This document shows, piece by piece, positions 28,315-35,902 of a DNA stretch of 64,000 nt. Both the position numbers and the translations under genes were made by a program. The DNA comes from Thalassospira lohafexi (lineage in GTDB: Bacteria > Pseudomonadota > Alphaproteobacteria > Rhodospirillales > Thalassospiraceae): assembly GCF_002844275.1 (NCBI RefSeq), contig NZ_NXGX01000004.1:248001-312000 (forward strand). Reading direction: 5' to 3'. The notes under the pieces were generated by a model. It worked only from the letters and a program-made list of their open reading frames with translations, had not been told where the DNA came from and searched no databases. Within the stretch, counting starts at the first letter, position 1, and every line of letters starts with the position of its first letter.

Positions 28315-29502
28315 ATGTTCACCGGCTTTTTCTATAAGCTCAAAGAAAACCGCGTTCCGGTATCGTTGCGTGAATACCTGACATTGCTTGAGGCGGTGGA
28401 AAAGGGATTGGCGGGATATTCGGTTGAGGATTTCTATTATCTGGCGCGCGCAAGTCTGGTGAAAGACGAGCGCAATCTTGATAAGTTTGACCGGGTCTTT
28501 TCCGAGCATTTCAAAGGGGTGATTGATCTGGCCGACGGGATGGATGAGGTGCCTGAAACCGACATCCCCGAGGAATGGCTGCATAAACTGGCCGAGAAAT
28601 TTCTGTCTGAGGAAGAAAAGGCCGAGATCGAAGCGCTTGGCGGCTGGGAAAAGCTGATGGAGACGTTAAAACAGCGTCTTGAGGAGCAAAAAGGCCGCCA
28701 TCAGGGTGGGAATAAATGGATTGGAACGGCGGGCACATCGCCATTTGGCGCCTATGGCTATAACCCCGAAGGGGTGCGGATCGGGCAGGACAAATCGCGC
28801 CATCGCCGCGCGGTAAAAGTCTGGGACAAGCGCGAGTTTAAGAACCTTGATGACAGTGTTGAAATCGGGACGCGCAACATCAAGGTCGCACTTCGTCGAT
28901 TGCGCAAATGGGCGCGCACCGGGGCGGCCGATGAGCTTGATCTGCCCGGCACGATCACATCAACCGCGCGGCAGGGCTGGTTGGATGTGCAAATGCGCCC
29001 CGAACGGCACAATTCGGTTAAGGTCCTGATGCTGTTTGATATTGGCGGGTCTATGGATGACCATATTAAGGTTTGCGAAGAACTGTTTTCCGCGATCAAA
29101 ACCGAATTCAAACATCTTGAATATTACTACTTCCACAATTGCCCTTACGAAGGGTTGTGGAAGGACAACGCACGCCGTCGGTCCGATCAGGTCTCGACGT
29201 GGGATGTGATCAATACCTATGGATCGGATTATAAGCTGGTGATTGTCGGCGATGCCACCATGAGCCCGTATGAGATTACCTATCCCGGTGGTGCAGTTGA
29301 ACATTGGAACGAAGAAGCCGGGGCGGTGTGGATGCAACGCCTGCTTGATCATTTCGACCATGCCGCGTGGATTAACCCGCAGGCCGAAAACTGGTGGCCG
29401 TACCACCAGTCAATCCAGATCATGCATCAACTGATGGCGGGGCGTATGTTCCCCCTGACGCTTGATGGGCTGGACCGTATGACCGGGGAACTTAATCGTT
29501 AA
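28315..29502 (+). CDS. VWA domain-containing protein, CoxE-like
   Basis: A 395-residue partner of the MoxR ATPase, six bases downstream. The first ~180 residues are helical and highly charged (LSEEEKAEIEALGGWEKLMETLKQRLEEQKG). The C-terminal VWA domain has the metal-site motif at residues 242-246 as DIGGS, where the usual DxSxS has Gly in place of the first Ser. The later NTYGSDYKLVIVGDATMSPYEI supplies the distal acidic ligand. With MoxR it should form a two-component chaperone. No signal peptide, so cytoplasmic. Confidence 0.82.
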   Translation: MFTGFFYKLKENRVPVSLREYLTLLEAVEKGLAGYSVEDFYYLARASLVKDERNLDKFDRVFSEHFKGVIDLADGMDEVPETDIPEEWLHKLAEKFLSEEEKAEIEALGGWEKLMETLKQRLEEQKGRHQGGNKWIGTAGTSPFGAYGYNPEGVRIGQDKSRHRRAVKVWDKREFKNLDDSVEIGTRNIKVALRRLRKWARTGAADELDLPGTITSTARQGWLDVQMRPERHNSVKVLMLFDIGGSMDDHIKVCEELFSAIKTEFKHLEYYYFHNCPYEGLWKDNARRRSDQVSTWDVINTYGSDYKLVIVGDATMSPYEITYPGGAVEHWNEEAGAVWMQRLLDHFDHAAWINPQAENWWPYHQSIQIMHQLMAGRMFPLTLDGLDRMTGELNR

Positions 29503-29543
29503 GCCCACCCGCAGTCCATGCATGCGCACATTCTGGCTCCCGA

Positions 29544-29960
29544 TCAGGCCGGGCCAAGAAACAGGTAACTTTCGGTTTTGGCGATGCCTTCCATGGCGCG
29601 GACCGTGGTCACGGTCTGATGGAAATCGGAAAGGGCGGGGACCTGAATTTCTGCAATCAGGTCCCATTGGCCATTGGTGGTATGCAGGGCAGAAAATCCA
29701 AGGTTCTTGCGCAAGGTTGCCACCATGGATTTGACGTTCTTGCCCGACAGCTCAATCATCATCATCCCACGAATGGTCCCATCCGCGGCATTATCACGTA
29801 GCCGGACCGTGAAACCGGCAATCACGCCCTGTTCGGTCAGGCGGTCCATCCGGGTTTTGACTGTACCGGCTGCCACCCCCAGAAGTTGGGCCAGTTTCGG
29901 GACCGAAGCCCGGGCATTGATACGCAGTTCGGCAAGCAGGCGACGGTCAAGATCATCCAT
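29544..29960 (-). CDS. Lrp/AsnC family regulator
   Basis: A 138-residue protein with an N-terminal HTH (DLDRRLLAELRINARASVPKLAQLLGVAAGTVKTRMDRLTEQGVI) and a C-terminal RAM effector domain (LRKNLGFSALHTTNGQWDLIAEIQVPALSDFHQTVTTVRAMEGI). Such proteins sense amino acids. It diverges from the M20 peptidase gene across 138 bases and probably controls it in response to an amino acid. Confidence 0.87.
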   Translation of the reverse strand: MDDLDRRLLAELRINARASVPKLAQLLGVAAGTVKTRMDRLTEQGVIAGFTVRLRDNAADGTIRGMMMIELSGKNVKSMVATLRKNLGFSALHTTNGQWDLIAEIQVPALSDFHQTVTTVRAMEGIAKTESYLFLGPA

Positions 29961-30098
29961 GGCGGGCTCTTTGGTTTTGACGATTTCACCAATTATCCTG
30001 ATGAAAATGTCAGTTTATCGCGTAAAACTCCACTAAATTGACGTTTTAAATGATTTTGGCGCGGCATATTATTGCTCACGTTATCAGGGAGTAATCAC

Positions 30099-31817
30099 AT
30101 GGCCACGTCTGACAATCCGTGGGCGCCTTTTGCCCGGACTGCTGAAATTGCCGACCGACTGACCCGGTTTGGCAGTGTTACCGGCACGGCTGGCGAAGCC
30201 GATATCACCGGTCTGATTGTCGAAATTCTAAGTGAAATTCCCTATTTCCGGGACAATCCCGACGATATCGCCGTGATCGACAGCCATCCGGTTGCCGGCG
30301 GTGCAAAAATGGCCAAAAGTGTCGTGGCGCTGGTGCGGGGCACCGGGCGACAGGCATCGAGACAGACTAAGGTCAAGACTCTGGCGCTGGCCGGCCATTT
30401 CGATGTGGTGTCGATTGAAAACTATCACGATCTGAAACATCTGGCTTTCAGCCCCGATCAATTGCGTGATGCCCTGATACGCGATCTGTCAGGAAAGGCG
30501 ACGCCAAGCGAGGCGGAAAAACTGGCACTGCGTGATTTTCAAAGCGGCGATTTCATTCCCGGTCGCGGGTTGCTGGATATGAAAAGCGGGGATGCCGCGG
30601 GCATAGCTTTTCTTGAACATTTTAGCCAGCAGTCTGAGCGACAGGGCAATGTGGTTTTGTTCCTGACCCCCGATGAGGAACGCAATTCCTGTGGGATGCG
30701 CAGTTTGCGCAATGCCTTGCCCGAACTGACCCGGCGCTGGAATATCGAGATTGTCGGCGGGGTTAATCTGGACGCCAGCAGCGATCCGGCAAATGGTGAA
30801 ATCGGCAGGGCCATTTTCCATGGATCGGTCGGCAAATTGTTGCCTTTTGCACTGGTGGCCGGGTTGCCGACCCATGTTGGATATCCGTTTGACGGCATTT
30901 CTGCCCACGCGATGGCATCTGAAATCATGGGGGCGATTGAAGCCAACAGCGATTTATGTGATAGCGGCGCGCATGAAACGGCCCCACCCCCGGTCTGTCT
31001 CGAAGCCCGTGACCTGCGCGATAATTATGAGGTCACCACGCCGGAACATGTCTGGATGGCGTTTAACTGGCTGGTGATGGGCAAAAGCTGTGCGGACCTG
31101 ATGACCGATTTTACCGACATCGTGACCACGGCGGGCAACCGGGCGTTGGAGCGGTTCGAACAAAATGCCAAGTCCTATGCCAAAGCAAACCAGCAAGACG
31201 CCCCCGCACCGATGCCGCCTTTGCGTGTTTTAACGGTGGCGCAATTGCGTGACATGGCATTTGCCGCTGGTGGGGCGGACGCGCTTGAGCGGATTGACGC
31301 CGTTTCAACGGCAAGTGCGGCGGAGGGTAATCCACTGAACCGCAGCCGCAAGCTGGTCCGTGCGATGCTTGACGAGGCCCATTTACGCGGTCCCGCCGTG
31401 GTGGTCGGGGTTGCCGGGTTGCATTACCCGCCGGTCCATGTCGATCCGGCCAAGGAAGCCGACCGAGTTTTCCTGGATGCGATTGATCGGGCTCGATCCA
31501 CGATAGAGGCCCGGCATGAAACGGAGATTTGTCACCGTGGCTATTTCATGGGAATTTCCGATATGAGCTTTTTTGGGCATGCACCGGACGTGGGCAATAC
31601 TGAAATCATCGCCGCGAACACCCCGATTGCAGAATTGGTCGATCATCCGGTGGAGGATGCGCTACGCTATCCGGTGGTCAATATCGGACCATGGGGGCGC
31701 GAATATCATCAGCGCCATGAACGGCTTTACGCGCCGTATGCTTACGGCGTGCTGCCTGATTTTCTGGCGGAGATTGCGTCGGAATTTCTAGGCAGTGCAG
31801 ATACCTCTGATAGGTGA
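30099..31817 (+). CDS. M20 family metallopeptidase, RocB-like
   Basis: A 572-residue enzyme. M20 metal-site features are clear: LALAGHFDVVSIE, GRGLLDMKSGDAAG, and TPDEERNSCGMR with the catalytic Glu. The length and a long C-terminal part fit the RocB-like arginine/amino-acid utilisation group better than simple dipeptidases. AGGGAG lies 7 bases before the ATG at 30099, so the frame start at 30072 is not used. Probably regulated by the divergent Lrp protein. The substrate is unknown. Confidence 0.82.
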   Translation: MATSDNPWAPFARTAEIADRLTRFGSVTGTAGEADITGLIVEILSEIPYFRDNPDDIAVIDSHPVAGGAKMAKSVVALVRGTGRQASRQTKVKTLALAGHFDVVSIENYHDLKHLAFSPDQLRDALIRDLSGKATPSEAEKLALRDFQSGDFIPGRGLLDMKSGDAAGIAFLEHFSQQSERQGNVVLFLTPDEERNSCGMRSLRNALPELTRRWNIEIVGGVNLDASSDPANGEIGRAIFHGSVGKLLPFALVAGLPTHVGYPFDGISAHAMASEIMGAIEANSDLCDSGAHETAPPPVCLEARDLRDNYEVTTPEHVWMAFNWLVMGKSCADLMTDFTDIVTTAGNRALERFEQNAKSYAKANQQDAPAPMPPLRVLTVAQLRDMAFAAGGADALERIDAVSTASAAEGNPLNRSRKLVRAMLDEAHLRGPAVVVGVAGLHYPPVHVDPAKEADRVFLDAIDRARSTIEARHETEICHRGYFMGISDMSFFGHAPDVGNTEIIAANTPIAELVDHPVEDALRYPVVNIGPWGREYHQRHERLYAPYAYGVLPDFLAEIASEFLGSADTSDR

Positions 31818-31983
31818 TTGTGGAACTCAATCGATCACCATGCGTTGTCCCTAACGTGTAACAGTTTCATGAAGAACATAAAAACGGCGCATTGGCGCGT
31901 TTGTCTGTCATGACACTGAGCCTATAGTCCAGAAAACACAGCCTGAAAAAGGGCGGTGGCACATGGAATTTAAGGAATTTGGG

Positions 31984-33054
31984 ATGCTGGTACAAAAAAT
32001 GATCCGCACGGCGCTGTTGAGTGTCGGCCTGTCGGTTGGTGGTTTTCTGATGGCGCCGGGACTGGGTGTCACACCTGCCGCGGCACAGGATATTACCCAG
32101 GAAAGAATGGTGATTGCCCATCGCGGGGCATCGGGTTATTTGCCTGAGCATACCTTGCCCGCCGTGGCACTGGCCTATGGCATGGGGGCGGATTACATCG
32201 AACAGGATGTGGTGCTGTCAAAGGACGGTGTGCCGGTTGTTTTGCATGATATTCACATTGATACCACCACCGATGTCGTAGCCAAGTTTCCCGATCGCAA
32301 ACGCGAAGACGGGCGGTATTATGCAATTGATTTCACGCTTGCTGAACTCAAAGCCCTAAACGTCACCGAACGGTTCAAAGCCGATACCGGTGAGCAGGTC
32401 TTTGGCGGACGTTTTCCCAAGGAATTCGGGATGTTTAAAATCCCGACCCTTGATGAAGAAATCATGATGATCCAGGGGCTGAATAAATCCAACAAACGTG
32501 AAGTCGGAATTTACCCGGAAATCAAGGATCCGGCATTCCATCATGCCGAAGGCAAGGACATCGCCAAGACCGTGATCACGGTGCTGGAAAAATGGGGATA
32601 TAACAATCCTTCGTCCAATTCCTTTGTGCAGTCCTTTGACTGGGCGGAAACCAAGCGCATCCGCAATGAACTTAACTATCAGGGTAAACTGGTTCAGCTG
32701 ATTGGCGAGAACAAGTGGGGCGCGCCCGAAGGTACCGATTACGACTATCTGAAATCCGACGAAGGCGTTGTCGAAATGGCAGGTGTGGTTGACGGGATCG
32801 GTCCATGGTTGCCCCAGGTTATCGAAGGACTAAGTGCGGAAGGTAAGGCCATCATGACGCCAACCCTGATTGCCGCCCAGCGCGCGCAGCTGATGATCCA
32901 TCCCTATACCCTGCGTGCCGATAGCCTGCCGAAATGGGCGGGAGATATGGATATTGCGCTCGATGCAATTTTTGATGATGCCGGGATTGATGGAATCTTC
33001 ACCGATTTCCCTGATCAGGTTGTGCAATATCTGGCGGAACATCCCGCATCCTGA
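31984..33054 (+). CDS. glpQ: Periplasmic glycerophosphodiester phosphodiesterase
   Basis: A 356-residue exported enzyme that cleaves glycerophosphodiesters to sn-glycerol 3-phosphate and an alcohol. After the signal peptide (ending TPAAAQD) the sequence has the GDPD signature: VIAHRGASGYLPEHTLPA (His and Glu), DYIEQDVVLSKDGVPVVLHD, then EIKDPAFHHAEG. The start at 31984 has AAGGA 7 bases upstream; the ATG at 31963 is less well supported. The length and calcium-site layout fit the periplasmic GlpQ type. No glycerol-3-phosphate transporter is adjacent. Confidence 0.85.
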   Translation: MLVQKMIRTALLSVGLSVGGFLMAPGLGVTPAAAQDITQERMVIAHRGASGYLPEHTLPAVALAYGMGADYIEQDVVLSKDGVPVVLHDIHIDTTTDVVAKFPDRKREDGRYYAIDFTLAELKALNVTERFKADTGEQVFGGRFPKEFGMFKIPTLDEEIMMIQGLNKSNKREVGIYPEIKDPAFHHAEGKDIAKTVITVLEKWGYNNPSSNSFVQSFDWAETKRIRNELNYQGKLVQLIGENKWGAPEGTDYDYLKSDEGVVEMAGVVDGIGPWLPQVIEGLSAEGKAIMTPTLIAAQRAQLMIHPYTLRADSLPKWAGDMDIALDAIFDDAGIDGIFTDFPDQVVQYLAEHPAS

Positions 33055-33185
33055 TGTGCTGATAAACTGAAACAGTGTGCAGTCTGTTGCGTTATGTGCA
33101 CCAGACTGTTTCTAACTTTCGCGTTTCCAATGCGTGCCTGCAGCGGCACTATTGCAGGCGATAAAATTCAACCAAGGAGGCGATA

Positions 33186-33788
33186 ATGGCTAAAGTTCTC
33201 GTGCTTTATTATTCGATGTACGGACATATCGAAACCATGGCGAATGCCGTGGCCGACGGTGCGCGCGGTGTGGCCGGAACCCATGTCGATGTTAAACGTG
33301 TGCCTGAAACCATGCCCGAAGACGTGGCAAAGGGTGCGGGTGCCAAACTTGATCAGGCAGCCCCGGTCGCCACGGTTGACGAATTGCCTGAATATGATGC
33401 GATCATCTTTGGCGTGCCGACCCGCTTTGGCAATATGCCCGGCCAGATGCGCACCTTCCTTGATCAAACTGGCGGTCTTTGGGCCAAGGGCAAACTGATT
33501 GGTAAAATCGGTTCTGTCTTTACATCCACCGGAACCCAGCATGGCGGTCACGAAACCACCATCACCTCGACCCATACGACGCTTCTGCATCAGGGAATGG
33601 TGATTGTTGGTGTGCCTTATAGCTGTGCGGGCCTGACCAATATGGACGAAATCACCGGTGGGTCGCCTTATGGCGCGGGTACGCTTGCGGGTGCGGATGG
33701 TTCGCGCCAACCGTCGCAAAACGAACTCGATATCGCCAAGTTCCAGGGCAATCACGTTGCCGAACTGGCCGCAAAACTGGCGGGCTGA
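33186..33788 (+). CDS. wrbA: NAD(P)H:quinone oxidoreductase WrbA
   Basis: A 200-residue flavodoxin-like FMN protein that reduces quinones by two electrons. The FMN phosphate loop is [12 protein letters not shown]; further hallmarks are [27 protein letters not shown] and [37 protein letters not shown] lies 6 bases before the ATG. It has its own terminator and stands alone, as wrbA commonly does. Expected to be stress-induced. Confidence 0.95.
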   Translation: MAKVLVLYYSMYGHIETMANAVADGARGVAGTHVDVKRVPETMPEDVAKGAGAKLDQAAPVATVDELPEYDAIIFGVPTRFGNMPGQMRTFLDQTGGLWAKGKLIGKIGSVFTSTGTQHGGHETTITSTHTTLLHQGMVIVGVPYSCAGLTNMDEITGGSPYGAGTLAGADGSRQPSQNELDIAKFQGNHVAELAAKLAG

Positions 33789-33818
33789 TCACGATCAGTC
33801 GCAATCACGTAAACCACC

Positions 33819-33850
33819 AAAGGCAGCCTTGGGAAACCGGGGCTGCCTTT
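33819..33850 (+). terminator. Terminator after wrbA
   Basis: AAAGGCAGCC and GGCTGCCTTT form a 10-base stem with a 12-base loop and a short T-run, 31 bases past the wrbA stop. Confidence 0.8.
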
Positions 33851-34011
33851 GATATGGGCTTGGGCCCAAAGGCGGCCTTCAGACGTGTTTGTTGGTCATA
33901 GGGAAACAATCAGGTGCCTGATTGAACCTTGTTTGGCGACAGTTTTGTGCGAAAGTGGGGCTATGAAATTTGCCCGGTTTTGCGGGCGCATCAAAATACA
34001 GGAGGTCACCC

Positions 34012-34875
34012 ATGTCCGACGCTGTTTCCAATTTGCGCAATGTCGCCAAGGTTTTACGGGCGATGGATACATCCGATGGTGCGGGTGTGTCGCTTAAACG
34101 GTCCATCGGCACGCCAGAGCTTGATATGCTTGATCCGTTTCTGATGCTGGACTCGATTTCGACCGATAATGCCGATGAATATATCGCAGGCTTCCCCGAA
34201 CATCCCCATCGCGGGTTCGAGACCGTGACCTATATGGTCGAAGGGGCGATGCGCCATCAGGACAGCATGGGCAATGAGGGCGTTTTGCGTTCTGGCGGTG
34301 CACAGTGGATGACCGCGGGAAGCGGGATCGTTCATTCGGAAAAACCTGAACAGGAAGGCGGCCTGTTGCAAGGGTTCCAGCTTTGGATCAATTTGCCTGC
34401 AAAGGACAAAATGATTGATCCGCGCTATCAGAACCTTGAGCCAAACGAAGTACAGGAATTCTCACCGGGTAAGGGGGTAAACCTGCGTTTGCTGGCGGGT
34501 GAAATGTTTGACAAAACCGGCCCGATCAATGGCATTTCGACGAACCCTGTTTTTGTTGATGTCAAACTTGATGCGGGGGCCGAGGTCACCATCCCGTTGC
34601 CCAAGGGGCATGCCGCCGTGGTCTATGTCTTTATCGGCGATGCCGTGGTTGCGCAAAAGGATGTCCCGACCCATCATCTGGCTGTTCTGGCCAATGGGGA
34701 GGGCGTGACACTTACGGGTGGTGAAGATGGCGGCCGGATGCTGGTGATTGCCGCGCGCCCCTTGCGTGAAGAGGTCGTGCGCTATGGCCCGTTTGTCATG
34801 AGCAGTAAGAAAGATCTGATGCAGGCGTTTGACGATTTCCAGAACGGAAACTTTGTCCGCAAGGCGGCATCGTAA
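34012..34875 (+). CDS. Pirin family protein
   Basis: A 287-residue bicupin. The first cupin has the metal ligands and pirin motif HPHRGFETVTYMVEGAMRHQDSMGN, then GGAQWMTAGSGIVHSEKP. Bacterial pirins are reported as quercetinases or redox-sensing partners. AGGAGGT lies 5 bases before the ATG at 34012, so the frame from 33970 is not used. Clear cytoplasmic protein in a single-gene unit with a terminator behind. Confidence 0.92.
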   Translation: MSDAVSNLRNVAKVLRAMDTSDGAGVSLKRSIGTPELDMLDPFLMLDSISTDNADEYIAGFPEHPHRGFETVTYMVEGAMRHQDSMGNEGVLRSGGAQWMTAGSGIVHSEKPEQEGGLLQGFQLWINLPAKDKMIDPRYQNLEPNEVQEFSPGKGVNLRLLAGEMFDKTGPINGISTNPVFVDVKLDAGAEVTIPLPKGHAAVVYVFIGDAVVAQKDVPTHHLAVLANGEGVTLTGGEDGGRMLVIAARPLREEVVRYGPFVMSSKKDLMQAFDDFQNGNFVRKAAS

Positions 34876-34909
34876 AGTTTTACGTTACTACCGCGTCACG
34901 TTGTACTGC

Positions 34910-34966
34910 AAAAGCCCCGGTCTGTTCAGTCGTCTATTCAGTCGTCTGGTCTGGTCGGGGCTTTTT
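34910..34966 (+). terminator. Terminator after pirin gene with tandem repeat in the loop
   Basis: CAAAAGCCCCG and CGGGGCTTTTTG form an 11-base stem. The loop of 35 bases contains two tandem copies of TTCAGTCGTCT, a recent small duplication. Confidence 0.75.
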
Positions 34967-35071
34967 GTATCTCAAAGGTTTAAAGCCCGTTTTGGTGCAA
35001 CTGTAACCTTGAAAAGACGATGGGTTTTTCTAACCTATAGGATGTACGAAACAGACGGTGAAGACTGCGCG

Positions 35072-35854
35072 ATGATATTTGCAGTGCGACACATCTTTTA
35101 TGCTGCCGTGATATTGGCAAGCTTTGCGGCAGTGATGCCTGTAAATGTGCCCGCAAATGCACATGACCTGCGTACGGAAATGCGTTTGGTCACAGGCGAT
35201 GCTTTCCCGCCTTTTGCTGACCGGGCGTCTGATGGGGGCGGCATTATTACCGAAGTTGTCCGCCACAGTTTTGAGGTCATGGGCTATCAGAATGTCTCGA
35301 TCATCTGGCGGTCATGGCTCAAAGGGTTTGAGATGACCGTCGAGGGGGAGGTGGATGGTACTTTCCCCTATGCCCAGACGCCATCACGCAAAAAACTGGT
35401 GCTGTTTTCCGAACCGATTACCAATTTGTCGGCCTATGGCTGGTTTGCCAGAAAACACGAAACCTACGATGACAATATAGATCTTCTGGGAAAGTCGCTT
35501 TGCCTGCCATTGGGGCATGGGGAACTTGGCCATACCGGAAAACTTTTGGCATCGGGACAGGCAAAACGCGTGTCGCCGCCCGATATGAAAACCTGTTTTA
35601 AGCTGCTGGCCGCAGGACGGGTCGACAGTGTCGTGTCTCCGGTGCCAGAGGCCCTCAATGCCATGGCAGAAGCAGGCTTTTCGCCCGATGAGTTCGACCA
35701 TATCGGGCAGAGCCTGTCGAACATGCCGCTTTATTTCGTTGTCGGCGTCAATCACCCATCAGCACAAATAATTATCAAGGATTTCAATGCCGGTCTTGCG
35801 GTACTGCGTGCGAACGGTGAACTTGAGAAAATCCTGTCTCAAGAACGGTATTAG
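35072..35854 (+). CDS. Periplasmic solute-binding protein, family 3-like, orphan
   Basis: About 260 residues from an ATG at 35072 (an ATG at 35042 is also possible). The signal peptide is the hydrophobic run ending VPANAHD. The mature start EMRLVTGDAFPPFADRASDGGGIITEVVRHSFEVMGY matches family 3 binding proteins, with a C-terminal IIIKDFNAGLAVLRANGELEKILSQERY, the usual last helices. The frame upstream to 34829 overlaps the pirin gene and is not coding. No permease or ATPase is adjacent. It is a second orphan of the type found at 622. Confidence 0.68.
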   Translation: MIFAVRHIFYAAVILASFAAVMPVNVPANAHDLRTEMRLVTGDAFPPFADRASDGGGIITEVVRHSFEVMGYQNVSIIWRSWLKGFEMTVEGEVDGTFPYAQTPSRKKLVLFSEPITNLSAYGWFARKHETYDDNIDLLGKSLCLPLGHGELGHTGKLLASGQAKRVSPPDMKTCFKLLAAGRVDSVVSPVPEALNAMAEAGFSPDEFDHIGQSLSNMPLYFVVGVNHPSAQIIIKDFNAGLAVLRANGELEKILSQERY

Positions 35855-35902
35855 GGCGCGACTGATCTGGCCGCGCTATGGACAGCATGTATGTGTTCTA
35901 CC

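Noticed and set aside
33077-33115. Hairpin after the glycerophosphodiesterase gene
   Set aside because: A 7-base stem with a long loop and weak T-run; too weak to call a terminator.
34829-35071. Upstream extension of the second orphan binding protein
   Set aside because: It overlaps the pirin gene and its terminator, and would bury the signal peptide.
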